A stretch of DNA of 64,000 nucleotides. Origin: Perca fluviatilis. Lineage: Eukaryota > Chordata > Actinopteri > Perciformes > Percidae. Below, one piece after another: positions 36,261 through 48,580 of the stretch (its first letter is position 1; the number at the start of each line of letters is the position of its first letter). The position numbers were made by a program, and so were the translations under genes. The stretch is taken from NCBI RefSeq assembly GCF_010015445.1, contig NC_053134.1, positions 4,777,136-4,841,135 on the forward strand, in the 5' to 3' direction. Under the pieces are notes generated by a model. That model was not told where the DNA came from. It did not search any database and saw only the letters and a list, made by a program, of their open reading frames with translations.

Positions 36261-36525
36261 AGGCTACAACCTGCGGTAAGCACAACTCCCCTTAAAACCC
36301 TTAACCCCTTGATAAAACTGAGTGGTGGACAAACTGTTGATGAGAACACTACAACAATAAAAAAGTAGGCATGCTTTACTGTATGATTGCATTAGTAGCG
36401 TATATAAACGTTGCACATCTTGCATACTTTCTTAATGAGAATTGTAGCTTTTCTATCTGCATTGGCAGACATAAACTCATGATAGACCTCTTCAAATTAT
36501 AGCACAGGGCCTCTTGAAATGATAA

Positions 36526-36557
36526 TCATAAAACAAGCTATATATATATATACACAT

Positions 36558-36598
<41 letters not shown>

Positions 36599-36617
36599 AG
36601 CTTGTTTTATGATTCAT
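36526..36617. repeat. Perfect inverted repeat with AT-dinucleotide loop
   Basis: AATCATAAAACAAGCTATAT (start) and its exact complement ATATAGCTTGTTTTATGATT (end) bracket TA/CA repeats. The arms and the TA tracts could form a cruciform or a long hairpin RNA. Confidence 0.85.
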
Positions 36618-36973
36618 TAGGAGTATACAGTTTTAGTGTATTAATAAATGGCGCTTTGTTGAAATATTTAATGTGTCAACTCTCACTAATTCTTGCTTAC
36701 TCATCAAATGGCGTTAGTAGTTTTAGGAGTAGGAGATGGTATACATATTCAGGGGATGGCAAGGACGGGTACAGCTTTATCAATACTAGTTGAACAGTTG
36801 TACAGTTTTATTCCCAACTTGTATATATTTTAAATTATTTGTTCTTATATTATATCCTATTATTATTTCATGTGTATTGTATCTTATTATTTCATTTATA
36901 TTATGTCTGTGCTGTGTGTCTGATATTGTGCTGCTGCAACACTGGTATTTCCCATTTTTTTGGGATCAATAAA

Positions 36974-37134
<161 letters not shown>

Positions 37135-37138
37135 TGAG

Positions 37139-37390
37139 CTTATGTGGTGGGCCAGTCTGGGCCAAAATGCCAGGGCTGATTTTTGGTCCCAGTCCGTCCC
37201 TGTGGCTCCAGCAGAGAGGAGCTTTTCCAAACTAAAGTTGATCAAGTCATACCTGAGGTCAACTATGTCCCAGGAAGGGATCACTGGCCTCGCCGTCATC
37301 AATATCAATCACTCAACAGTGGAGCAGATTTCATACGATGACATCATTGATGATTTTGCATCAAGGAAGGCCAGAAAGGTCAGGTTTTAG
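37139..37390 (+). pseudogene. hAT transposase C-terminal dimerisation region
   Basis: The frame contains [20 protein letters not shown] followed by [13 protein letters not shown], the hAT C-terminal (hATC) dimerisation motif, and ends at TAG (37388-37390). It has no catalytic domain upstream. On its own it could not transpose anything. Confidence 0.85.
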
Positions 37391-37607
37391 TTGTAGTTTG
37401 GGTTTCTGTTCTTAGTGCTACAGTGTAATAATTACATTCTCTTTAGTGTGTTTTCACATTTGTGTGATGAAGGATTTGTGCTATTTCGAATATTTATTCT
37501 ATATTGTGTCTTTTGGCAATGTTGGAGCTAGAGATTGTGCACCTTAAAAACAAAAAGCTCGGAGGGGGGTCTTGCCCGGGGCGTCATTCAATGTAGAACC
37601 GCCCCTG

Positions 37608-38351
37608 GTTCCAGTAGAACTACATGAAAAAAAAATATGGGAGGTGTCTAACTGCATGTCAATCACTGCTCATGCACATGCATTCATTCTCCCTTGTGGG
37701 GGGAGAGGCTTAGAAGACCGCTTTGGTCTTTAGCGGAAAGGGGGGAGGGACTGAGAAGTTGTCCTAGATCTTTGCAATCCTACCTACAGCACCTTTAGGT
37801 ACGTAAGTTACGTATCACAAGTTCAAATAATTAAATAAAACGTTGACTTTTTGGTTTCACGCGAGACACGAACAGCGATCTCCTGGGTGAAAGTCCTGCG
37901 GTTGTTTGACCCAAACACAAATACAGTATGGGGAGCTATATATTCATATCACAATCTTTCCACGTACCTCAAAGCAACTACAGAAGTACCCTCTTGTGCC
38001 CACATGTGGTGTAGCGGAACATGATAAATGCCATCTCTACAGTTTATTAACAAAACTTCAACACTCAAACGGTTTTACCGGAGAGTGAGATTTGATCTCT
38101 GGAAACCAAATAACTTTGGTAAATATGAAGAACCTTTGGTAAAATAAATGTCACCAAATGCTTTTTATAAACACGCAGAAAGTACCTTTTTATAATGTCT
38201 TCTTAGTGAGGCATTTATTAAAGATGGTCTGTAAATGCACATTAGTACAAGGACTAATGAAAAACATTTGATTGATCATAAGGTGAAGTTAGATGGAACG
38301 ATAGACAAACTAGAAATCCACTTTCTTTTTTAAACAAGAGGAGTTTAGGTA

Positions 38352-38356
<5 letters not shown>
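37608..38356. other. No gene seen; repeat fragments
   Basis: 'ctcctgggtgaaagtcctg' near 37880 is shared with 29810 and, inverted, with 59160, so a fragment of a dispersed repeat is present. Confidence 0.4.
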
Positions 38357-38391
<35 letters not shown>

Positions 38392-38402
38392 TGTGTGTGT
38401 GT
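38357..38402. repeat. (TG)n microsatellite
   Basis: About 22 TG units with one GG interruption. Confidence 0.9.
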
Positions 38403-38714
38403 CAGCAGCAGCAGCAGCACATAATTGGCTCTGCACAGAGCTCAGAGACCTGTCCAAGAGGATTGTGGGTATTTTCACATGTCAATTCACATTAAGTTCA
38501 ACATGAGAGAGTTCATGACACACACGCATGCACGCACGCGCACACACAGTCCATCTCAGCGACCTGTCAGTCATCCAGAGGCCCACCCACACAGTCCACT
38601 TTAGTGATTAATGACATACAGTACTACGTACATTAACACAGCTACACTGAAGCCATACTAATGTGGGTAAAATCACTGTTTAATGTTTCACCCCTCTCAC
38701 CGTGCAGTAAAGTG

Positions 38715-39265
38715 TTCCCTGTCAGTGTATTTCCTTCTTTCCTTCTCCTTTCTTTCTATGCCTCGTTTCCTTATCTACTTCCTTTCTTGCTTATCTATGT
38801 CATTGTGTCCTTTTTCACTTCCTCACTTCCTTCTGTATGTGTTCCTTTCCTGCTTTCCTTACCCTCCTTTTGTTTTTTTCCCTTCTCCTTTCCTTACTTA
38901 CCCCCTTGTTTCCTCCCCTACTTTGTTATTTCCTTTTGCATCTCCTCCTGTCTTATTATTTCCTTACCTTGTCTTTTCCTCCTTTCCCCATCTACCTCTG
39001 TTTTATTTTCTACTTCCTCATTTCCCTTCATAGTGCCACCAATCCTCATAATCTCTCTTGATTCCCTTTTTCGTCCTTTCCTTCCCCACTTCCTTATATA
39101 TGTCTTCCTTTCCTTACCCCCTACCTACTTGCTATTTCCATTTCCTTATCCATACTTTCTCATTTTATTCCATATCTCCTCCTCGCCATCTTTCATTTCC
39201 CACCTTCTTGTTTCCTCCCATATCTCATCACTTCCTTCACCTTCTCTTGGCACAATATTCTGTGT
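38715..39265 (+). repeat. Polypyrimidine block
   Basis: About 550 bp of C/T-rich sequence related to 34193-34850. The long leucine/phenylalanine/serine-rich ORFs it produces in several frames are by-products. Confidence 0.8.
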
Positions 39266-39591
39266 CTTTTCCTCTTCTATCTGATATTTCTGGATTCATA
39301 TTCCTGTTGCATTTTCCTGCTGTAGATGTTTCAAGGTTGTGCTCATTTTAACTCCTTTATGCACTGTTGGATAGTTTAATCTACAGCAATCCATCATCTT
39401 CTGCCACATCATCATCATATGTTTGTAGCGACGCTGTCTTGTGGGAACCACGTATCTCTAAAATGTTTTAAAACTTTTCATGGTGTCAGAAAACCAGCCC
39501 TGTTTTCAGCTTTGTGACAAAGCATTTTTCAGCTGATCCAAGAGGCTTTTTAAAGACTTTACTGAGCTAAAGAAGTAAGAGAATGTTCATA

Positions 39592-40893
39592 AAGGTCCCA
39601 TGGCATGAAAATTTCACTTTATGAGGTTTTTTAACATTAATATGCGTTCCCCCAGCCTGCCTATGGTCCCCCAGTGGCTAGAAATGGCGATAGGTGTAAA
39701 CCGAGCCCTGGGTATCCTGCTCTGTCTTTGAGAAAATGAAAGCTCAGATGGGCCAATCAGGAATCTTCTCCTTATGAGGTCATAAGGAGTAAGGTTACCT
39801 CCCCTTTCTCTGCTTTGCCCGCCCAGAGAATTTGGCCCGCCCATGAGAGAGAGACATCATGGCTTTCAAACGAGCAAAGTGGCAGTTGGTCAAAGCCACA
39901 CCCCCCCCCTCCACCTTCCCCCCCTCTTTCCTTCTCAATAGCTACAGACACAGAAATGGCACATCCTAAGGAAAGCTCATTGTGGGACGGGCTCTAGTGG
40001 CTGTAATTCTGCACCAAGGCTGAATTATAGGAAAGAGACTTCAGATACAGTATTAGGGGACCACTAAGGTCTATATAAAAGAGACTTCAGATACAGTATT
40101 AGGGGACCACTAAGGTCTATATAAAAGAGACTTCAGATACAGTATTAGGGGACCACTAAGGTCTATATAAAAGAGACTTCAGATACAGTATTAGGGGACC
40201 ACTAAGGCCTATATAAAAGAGACTTCAGATACAGTATTAGGGGACCACTAAGGTCTATATAAAAGAGACTTCAGATACAGTATTAGGGGACCACTAAGGT
40301 CTATATTAAAGAGACTTCAGATACAGTATTAGGGGGACCACTAAGGTCTATATAAAAGAGACTTCAGATACAGTATTAGGGGCCGCTAAGGTCTATATAA
40401 AAGAGACTTCAGATACAGTATAAGGGGACCACTAAGGCCTATATAAAAGAGACTTCAGATACAGTATTAGGGGACCACTAAGGCCTATATAAAAGAGACT
40501 TCAGATACAGTATTAGGGGACCACTAAGGCCTATATAAAAGAGACTTCAGATACAGTATTAGGGGACCACTAAGGTCTATATAAAAGAGACTTCAGATAC
40601 AGTATTAGGGGACCACTAAGGCCTATATAAAAGAGACTTCAGATACAGTATTAGGGGACCACTAAGGCCTATATAAAAGAGACTTCAGATACAGTATTAG
40701 GGGACCACTAAGGTCTATATAAAAGAGACTTCAGATACAGTATTAGGGGACCACTAAGGTCTATATAAAAGAGACTTCAGATACAGTATTAGGGGACCAC
40801 TAAGGCCTATATAAAAGAGACTTCAGATACAGTATTAGGGGACCACTGAGGCCTATATAAAAGCATCCAAAGAGCACCATGTCATGGGACCTT
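39592..40893. mobile_element. TA-flanked MITE carrying a 46-bp array
   Basis: The ends AAGGTCCCATGGCATG and CATGTCATGGGACCTT are inverted, with TA on each side (39590-39591 and 40894-40895). The left 430 bp is unique sequence and the rest is the minisatellite. TA duplications are usual for Tc1/mariner-type MITEs. No transposase. Confidence 0.85.
40031..40864. repeat. 46-bp minisatellite, about 18 copies
   Basis: The unit contains GAGACTTCAGATACAGTATT and AGGGGACCACTAAGG. Copies differ mainly by GGTCTAT or GGCCTAT, and one copy (near 40380) has a short deletion. The unit is not a multiple of three, so there is no coding interpretation. Confidence 0.95.
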
Positions 40894-41697
40894 TAACACA
40901 AAGAATCATCCTTCAGTTCATCTCAAACATTCAACATCAACACATCTGGAGATACAGAGTTTTTACTTGACAAAAAGGGGAAGAAAACATCTTACATTTT
41001 CTCCTCATATTCGGCCATACCTTGACCTTTCCCCCCCCCCCGTGTTTCCTTCACTACCTTCCTTTCATTTCCTCATTTCCTTCCCCAGCTCTTTTTCTCC
41101 TCTATATTCCGCCCTGTCGTTTCTCAGACTTCTGACAGACTCAAACAATAATGGCTACAGCTGGGATGGACTCAACCAAGACTTAGACAACCGGTGGCTC
41201 AGAAAACAAGAGAACTACATCCTCGAATAAAATGCGGTGACATAAACGCAAGTCAGTTCGAACTAGACTTAGCACCATGGTGGATGCAGAGGTTAACTGT
41301 AGGTAATCACAAAAAAGGGAAATAGTCATTAGCTGGTACTTTCTGCATCTGTCCTAACAGGACCAGGTGCCTCGGACAGCTCCCTGCTGCTGACCGCTGC
41401 AGCATCAGGACCCTGGAGAGCGCCGCTGTGTGTCCTAGGTAGGTTTTCAGAGAGGGTTTAAAAGACTATCATCTTTGTAATTACTTGTCAAAACCTGGTG
41501 CCTACATTTCACACAATGCAACTCAACCACAGACAGTTCAGACGGAGATTCTGCTGTGTTGATGCTGAACTAGTCTACAGCAGAGATTAGCAGCGGGCTA
41601 CAGGGGCCTCGCTTCTTTCAAACTCCACACAAACAGATTTTTTTTCATTTTCAAACTTGTAGTCTTCAGCGTCGGTGGGGGCTCAAGTGACGCATGC

Positions 41698-41731
<34 letters not shown>

Positions 41732-41821
41732 CCCACTGATTGCTCAGTTTCCTTCAGCGGCAGGTGGTTTGACTAGAAAAAGGTCAAAGCTTCACATCCA
41801 CAGCACTGATGAACACACAGC

Positions 41822-41869
<48 letters not shown>

Positions 41870-42329
41870 CCTATAATGAGACAGACAGCCCTCACCTTTT
41901 GAATTTCCCATCACCCCCTGCTGTAAAATGCTCACACAGCGCAGCAGCAGACACCTCTGTGTATTTATAGATGGTCTCACACTCATCATTAGGTTATTTT
42001 GTACCACTGGCACTGGTCTGAGACACTTTAGCGATACCTATCAGCCAATCTAAAAACATTTTTCCAATTTGTAATAAAATATAAACGTCACTATACAAAA
42101 ACAAAATGCAGTATCTACAAAAATTTAAACAAGAACTGAATCTGGATTTCTGACATCTATTTCAACACATTTTCATGCTGTAGAAATGTACAATTTCTGT
42201 GATAACTGGTTTTTAAAACTGCAGTTACTGCACACACTGTGTATGTGAAGTTAGTGTGGTGAGATAGCTACCACCAGATTGCCAATTAAAAAAGAACAGA
42301 AACATTTTCTCTCATTCATTCTCACATGT
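40894..42329. other. Low-complexity and microsatellites; one exon-like block
   Basis: Contains a C-rich run near 41031, TG tracts at 41697-41730 and 41828-41865, and the block listed next. Confidence 0.4.
41361..41438 (+). other. Exon-like block, 78 nt (weak)
   Basis: It is preceded by an acceptor-like TGTCCTAACAG and followed by a donor-like CCTAG|GTAGGT. It is 26 codons long and free of stops in two frames, one reading CLGQLPAADRCSIRTLESAA. It has higher GC than its surroundings. No neighbouring exon was found and no homologue is recognised, so it may be chance. Confidence 0.2.
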
Positions 42330-42665
42330 CTGAAATTGAAATGATAAATAAGGCTACAAGGACAGCTCTCCAATTTGATAGAATCTATTGCCACGCAACG
42401 GGCAGCGCCCCTCCTCAGCGTGTGCACCGGCCATTACAAATGATCCAGTCTCACAGAGATGGAGACTCACAGAGGGCAACACCTCAGACTTTCCACATCA
42501 CTTACTCACTTGAAAACCGCCCTCAAAAGCCATCTCTTTAAAGCTTCTTTTTTACTACAAACTAGCTGTGTTTCCATTTGTTAGATTTTTTTTTAAATCC
42601 TAGCCTTTGAGTACCTTTAAAAGCGCTGTATAAAATAAATGTATTAGTATTATTATTATTTATTA
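42330..42665 (+). mobile_element. LINE 3' end
   Basis: It ends with 'agcgctgtataaaataaatg' and a (TATTA)n tail, typical of fish L2-like LINEs. Just upstream, a frame reading SLENRPQKPSL resembles the end of the ORF2 protein. The rest is 5'-truncated or too diverged. Confidence 0.65.
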
Positions 42666-42677
42666 TTAGGAACTTTA

Positions 42678-43373
42678 AAGTGCCCATATTATGAAAAAAA
42701 CACTTTTTCTGGTATTTGGGGTGTTCTTTTGTGTCTCTGGTGCTTCCACACACATACAAACTTTGAAAAAAATCCATCCATGGTGTTTTGAGTGAGATAC
42801 GGTTTCTGAATGTGTCCTGCCTTCAGTCTCCTAGTGAGCTGTTCAAAATCGGCTCGGACTGTGACATCACAATCCGAAATGAGCTGGCTAACTGCAACCG
42901 TTAGCTCGTAGCATTAGCATGCTAACGCTAATGCTAACACTAGCATGGTACCTCGTTCTCAATAGCAAAGCACTGCTACAACACACACAAGTTCACCATA
43001 ATCTACAAAAGAACTACTTACACGTGCGCCCTCATTTAGAAGTCTCCCAGCTAATCCTGCCTTGTAACTGACTGAAGTTTGAGAAACAGCCTGTCTTTTA
43101 CTTCTATGGAGCTAGCTAGCTGACATGATCTACATCTGAGCTACTGAGCATGTGCGAGTGCAATCAAAGATAGTACAGAAGAAGAAGATGAAAAGAGGTC
43201 TCACTCTGTAGCTAAAACAGAGACCAGGTGAAAAGAGGATCTGCAGCAGTGAGAGAGAGCTGTGCAGTACAACAAAAATATGGTGTTTTTTGAAAATTAA
43301 ACCATGTAAACCTATTCTGGTACAACCTTAAAATACAATTATGAACCTGAAAATGAGCAGAATATGGGCGCTT
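42678..43373. mobile_element. TA-flanked MITE, 696 bp
   Basis: The ends AAGTGCCCATATTATG and AGAATATGGGCGCTT are inverted, with TA on both sides (42676-42677, 43374-43375). The interior contains a run of 'gctaacgctaatgctaac'. A truncated reverse copy of its right end is at 52497-52565. Confidence 0.85.
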
Positions 43374-43447
43374 TAAGTTCAAATACCGCTTAACACCGCT
43401 GGTGCCGCCAAAGACAACGAAACAGAACTTCAAAGATGGTAACTTTA

Positions 43448-43915
43448 AAGGTTTACTTGTATTTTTTTTTAAATCTGTTAGGTCCATATGTGTTTGTGTT
43501 ATGTTGTGAATGTGAAAATTAACTGCTGCCTCCTCTGTCAGCTCTAGCCATTGGAAATAAATAAGCGGAGAAATCAGGCCAATTACAAAAGCTGGTCTGT
43601 CTGACATCATATTGCCTGAGCTCATTACTATTCATGAGCTCGCCCAGTTGCGCTGGGTAAAGGATTATGACAGCCAGGCTCTCATTGGCTAGCTGTTAGC
43701 CAATCAGAGTCAGCAGCCAAGCAGCTTAGCTCGTTGAATATTAATGAGAACTGGCACAAATCGAGCTGAGTCTTCCTGCAGTCTTTCTATACCACGCTAA
43801 AATGTCTTGAAACAAGGTAACCAAGGCATTTTTTTACACAAAAAATGTTACAGAGTCCATGGTAGAACTTCAGACATTACCACAAAGTAATGAAATATGT
43901 GTGGCAGGGCACCTT
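43448..43915. mobile_element. TA-flanked MITE, 468 bp
   Basis: The ends AAGGTTTACTTG and CAGGGCACCTT are short imperfect inverted repeats between TA dinucleotides (43446-43447, 43916-43917). The body is like a common teleost repeat. Open frames inside are not genes. Confidence 0.6.
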
Positions 43916-44224
43916 TAATAGGAGGAGGATTGCTTTTACAGAGTGTATACTGTACATGGCTTGAGTGTGGTTTTAACTGAGGTTAGAAGATTGTCTAAAT
44001 TTACATTTTTATATTATTCTGTCTTGTTTTATGGTTGGATCAGATTCACACAACAAACTGGTGAATGCTGTAAGCAGCAAACCTCCAACACCCAAAATAA
44101 TTCATCTGTAATCGAAGTCAGAAGCACTTTTTCCTGTGACATTGACACGGAAATATTCATCTTGCTTCATTCGCCCCCAAACAACCAATGTGCCAACTGT
44201 ACAGACATTAGCAACAGACGCACC

Positions 44225-44266
<42 letters not shown>

Positions 44267-45878
44267 ACTCACCAGAAACTCCAGTTCTTTCTGTTATTTC
44301 CCTCCAGACTTTCTCCTTTTTACTCTCGTCTCTGTACATTTGTGGAAAAGACTCGCAAACCGCCGGGAGAAGTGCACATTTTTCACTCAAGTTGAAACAT
44401 TCACAACTCACAGGGATGCGTCTTTGTGTCGCCTCAGGAGCATCTAATCACGTCTTCCCATTCACTTTGTATGCAATCTCTGACATTGGCTGCTTCTGTC
44501 TGAAGACACAGTGAGAGGAAGTTGAATCAGTGTTGTCTCACATTGAAACTGGAAGACAACAGGACACAAAGACACAAGTGAGTATTTATACCTCAATGCA
44601 ACGTTGAGGTTTCTCGAATTTTGACTTTAATTCTGTCAGAGACACTTTCACATCAGGGACCTGATGGTTTAAAGCAAATAGTTGCACAGTTAGATTAGAC
44701 AGGAAAGGCTCTTTAAAGAACCTGAGCAGCAACAAGGATTCTTGTACATGTACATGAACGTTAAATCCTAGTTAAACCGGCAATAAACACCAAAGCTTAA
44801 ATATATATAGGAATATAACTCTCTAAAACGTATTTTTCATAATGTGTACTTGTACTTTTGATACTTTAAGTACATTTAGCTGAGAATACGGTAAGTTAAC
44901 ACACGAATGCAGAACTTATTTACTTCTTTTTCTTTGTATTTTTCCACTGTGGTCTTTACAAGTAAAATATCCGAATTCTTTTCCCACCACTGCATACCAA
45001 ACATTATTTCGATTCCCTCCCGAAAGTAACTTCTAACCCATGCGGCCTTGATTTCCTCTCAAAATGCAAAGCTTCCTGAAGATGTCTGGGATGCAAGTCT
45101 ATTGATCTCAGAGATTGATTTGTTAAGATGATTAATAATCTGCCGTCTGACTCATTGCAGATTCGAGCGAAACCAGTGGCAGTTTCTGCAGAGCTGCTAA
45201 AAGAGCCTCAGCTAAAGTGCCTGACAGAGAGAGAAAAAAACCCCAATCCTTTAACACATTTAAAATATCACAGGACTGCTTCGAATCCCCACGGCAACAT
45301 CACAACCATGAAGACCTAAAAAGCATTAAATTAAAGAAAAAAGGGCTCCAGGGAAATCGACTGATCCAGAGTCAGCCACCAGAGGAGCTGCAGAGAGAGT
45401 AATTCATATGTGATGTACACAGACAGTGTGTATAGATACTGATGAAAACAGGATTGATAAAAGTATAATGGAGAATAGATGAATATAAACGTGTTGGAGC
45501 ACCGGTCTAGTCTGTAAGATTTAATATTTGAATAAATATGCAAAGCAACAAGACCAAAGTTAATATTGCAGTGCGTGTAAATGACAGAGATACTAAGAGC
45601 TCATTTAAAGGAGTTAAAACGCGCTCGGAATGAGAAGGGCTAGAAAGTAATATTCACTTGGTTGTCATATACAATTTCATCGCTACACAGGAGAAATTCT
45701 TACACAATGTAGCTTTAAGTAAAAAGTCAACAACACTAAAAGTCCACAGTCATAGCAGCTCTGTGAGGCTGAATATAGACACAGCTTGTATGCTGTATGA
45801 AAAATGTGAAGTGTTTTATCCCTTTAAAGCCGAACCAGGAACAAGAGCTCTGTTGGAAATCCCATACTAACACACTAG
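43916..45878. other. No gene seen; microsatellite and repeat copy
   Basis: Contains (TG)n at 44229-44264 and, at about 44790-44995, a reverse copy of the dispersed repeat at 4262-4790 ('gtacttttgatactttaag', 'ttttcccaccactg'). Short ORFs at 45128-45402 lack recognisable features. Confidence 0.45.
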
Positions 45879-46879
45879 CAGGGTGCGATTTGTGAAGAAA
45901 GCGGAGGGGGGGGATGTTTTTTGATAATGCACAACAAAACAAAACCTGCAAGAATTAAATCCCCCTTTCAAAACCATTGATACAGTGCCACTTATGCACT
46001 TCAATATCCAATTGAAAATAATCTCAAAATGAAATAGCACAACGTGGTGTCAACATAAAACACTTTCCAGCCGGAGAGCGGAGTTCACTTCCCGGCAAAA
46101 ACTAAATACTTTCACCCAGGAAACTCTTGTTCGTTCCTCGGGAGTGTTTTCATCCAAATCTGATCTTTTCCCCAAACTTAACGGTCATCGCCGCATGACG
46201 CTAACTTTTTCAGGTTAAACTCCACTACCATCCGTGGCCCCTGAAAGGACCGTCATCTGGCGATGCCAGTACCCGGCTCGCAGTCACCTATTGGCGGCTA
46301 AACAAAGCCGGCGTCCCGGGGCTCTGTAGCGGCTAAATACAACCAGCAACTGCCGCTCGGATGTTATCGTTCTATCGCACTATACACTGTTCATGTTACA
46401 GCGCTTTACTTAGTTTAAAATATTTCCAATTTTTAGTAAAATCAATATATGGTCTAGGCCAGGGGTCACCAACACGGTGCCCACGGGCACCAGGTAGCCC
46501 CCAAGGACCACATGAGTAGCCCTCAGGCCTGTTCTAAAAATGAAAATTTAATATTGATATTATCTGTTTCCCACCTTGGTAAGTCATTGTTGATAATTAT
46601 TGTGAGAAATCATTAACATGATCAGTGTCTTCACGTAGATGAGTATCATTTATCATTAATAACCATATATAATAAAAAAACACTTTTTTTTTTTTTTAAA
46701 ACCCCTTTCAATCTTTTTTTTTTAAGGGGGACCATATAAAAAACCCTGGTCTAGGCTATAATTGGTGAAGTAGCATTGATCACTTTGAGGGGGGGGATAC
46801 CCACCGCGGATAAAAAAGGGACATGTAGACCAGAAAGGGAGGAATACCATGCATCCCCCCGGCAAATCGCACCCTGCGT
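45879..46879. mobile_element. Inverted-terminus element, interrupted by a hAT MITE
   Basis: The left GCAGGGTGCGATTTG and the right CAAATCGCACCCTGC are exact inverses, followed inward by GGGGGGGATG- and CATCCCCCC-type runs. No clear target duplication. The hAT MITE at 46460-46748 lies inside. Confidence 0.7.
46460..46748. mobile_element. hAT MITE, 289 bp
   Basis: Starts CAGGGGTCACCAACACGGTG and ends AAAAAACCCTG. It is flanked by a perfect 8-bp duplication GTCTAGGC (46452-46459 and 46749-46756). Non-coding. Confidence 0.88.
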
Positions 46880-47134
46880 AGGCTACTACTCATACTAAAT
46901 ATGACGGTATATTGAGTATGCACAGTAGGCTATGTGGATTTTGTCTATTCAAGAAATGCCCGGATGTATATGAATTTTTTAGTATGTGACGTGAGTTTAC
47001 TTAACATACTTAACCGCCCCAAAATGCATTGCGGCTCTTAGACTCAGACTGTCCAAAATGGTGAATTGCTCAGCAGACGGTTTAAATAATTAACCGTTGG
47101 ATAAAATGATTACGAATGATGGCAAGTGATGCTA

Positions 47135-47621
47135 AAGGGATAGTTCAGATTTTTTTGAAGTGTGGTTGTATGAGCTACTTCTCCGTAGACAGTGTGTTAG
47201 CTACAGTAGGTGGAGATCGACACGCCCCCCAGTTTGGAGAAGCAGTTTGCATTAGTTGTTAGTTCCTAACCCTTTTAAAACACACAATAACACAAATTAA
47301 CTAACCAATGGAGACAGCGGTGGAGCAGCAACTCCCGTGTTCTGCGAGGTAAAATGTGAAAAGGAGTCTGGTGGCTTTGAATAGAGCAGAGATAACGGCT
47401 TCAGTTCCCCGTCATAAAGGGCTGTCTGACAGCAAGGGAAAGCGGTGAAAATATTGTAAATATAGCTTACACTAAAACTGATATATATAGTTTTTTTAAG
47501 TGTTTAAATGCGTTTAGCTGCTGCCTACATCCACAGCAGGATATTGCTTAGCTTCTATGTCGGTACTCCTGTCTGCTTCTCCAAACTGGGGGCGTCCCTC
47601 AAAAGATCCGAACTATCCCTT
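47135..47621. mobile_element. TA-flanked MITE, 487 bp
   Basis: Ends AAGGGATAGTTCAGAT and ATCCGAACTATCCCTT are inverted with one mismatch, between TA dinucleotides (47133-47134, 47622-47623). 'ccagtttggagaagcag' and its inverse lie further inside, extending the foldback. Confidence 0.88.
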
Positions 47622-47763
47622 TAAGATAACACTGGAATAACACCTAAAACCATTACATTGAGTGAAAGAGGTACTTTACATTTATGATAAACAATCTTCA
47701 TTCATCGGCGACTCGGTCCAGATAGTCTGTTCGGCTGCGGCACAACTACTCGGACATGCCTTG

Positions 47764-48160
47764 CAGTGTTGTAGTCGAGACCACCTAAACCGAGACCAAG
47801 TCATCACCAAGACCAGAGTGTGTTGAGACCGAGACAAGACCAAGACCAGATTTGTGTTAGACAGCCAGAGCTCCCACATTCACTTTCTTGGGAGTGTGTG
47901 TAAAGGGGGTGGGTAGAGGGGGGGTTTAAGGTAACAAATTTCAAGTTATATATGAGTCAAGTTGTTGGTTGTTGGTTGGTTTTAACACATAGGCCTAAAT
48001 CAGACAATGCACAGGCAGTTTAGCGAAATCCCTGCGGTTGTGGTCTTGAAAAAAAAATCCAGAGTCCTCTTTATCCGAGACAAGACTGCGGTCGATTCCG
48101 AGACGAGACCTTCAAAAATTGGTCTTGAGACCAAGACCGATCTCCAGTACCACAACACTG
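47764..48160. mobile_element. hAT MITE, 397 bp
   Basis: Ends CAGTGTTGTAGTCGAG and CCAGTACCACAACACTG are inverted. A perfect 8-bp duplication ATGCCTTG flanks it (47756-47763 and 48161-48168). The interior is a degenerate GAGACCAAGACC-type repeat. Confidence 0.9.
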
Positions 48161-48340
48161 ATGCCTTGACGTATACCAAGAGACAGTTTGTGAGTCCTGT
48201 TTGTGACTGATGACGGTCAGGGTGTCTGCTCCACCTTTCCTGCAAGATTGTAAAAACTATAAATACTATAAGTATACATTACAGCATGCTGGTGTTCAGC
48301 TGGCAGTCTCTCTCTTTGTGCGCAGCAGTATAGTTCTCTG

Positions 48341-48580
48341 TCACGGCTGCCTGCAGGTCAGTTCCCTCCAACCTCTCATTCTTCTCCTCTTCCTCTCTGC
48401 AGGAGGTGCATTGTTGAGTTCAACCACAGCGGCAGCAGCAGGAGGGTCCCTTTGATCCTCCTCTGAGTCGGCCAGATTGGAGGATTCTTTTTTCTTGTAT
48501 TTTATCACAATCCCAGTGTGTGTCTGCGCTGCCGAGGGCAGTGACAGACACACCGCAACGACCAAACAGTGATGCAACAT
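48341..48580 (-). CDS. Candidate small secreted protein or first exon (unverified)
   Basis: From the ATG at 48580 on the minus strand the frame runs 79 codons. It starts MLHHCLVVAVCLSLPSAAQT, which has the shape of a signal peptide: a short polar start, a hydrophobic core, and small residues before the likely cut at about residue 18. An acidic stretch (SNLADSEEDQRD) follows, then ERKRRR at residues 62-67, which resembles a proprotein convertase site. The frame ends with a stop soon after. I recognise no family. It may be a first exon whose true donor lies upstream of the stop, a very short prohormone, or chance. No repeat element was seen to overlap it. The promoter side shows nothing decisive. 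Confidence 0.22.
   Translation of the reverse strand: MLHHCLVVAVCLSLPSAAQTHTGIVIKYKKKESSNLADSEEDQRDPPAAAAVVELNNAPPAERKRRRMRGWRELTCRQP

Noticed and set aside
38661..39284. 207-codon ORF (+) that looks like a membrane protein
   Set aside because: The hydrophobic residues come from C/T-rich codons; three frames look equally open.
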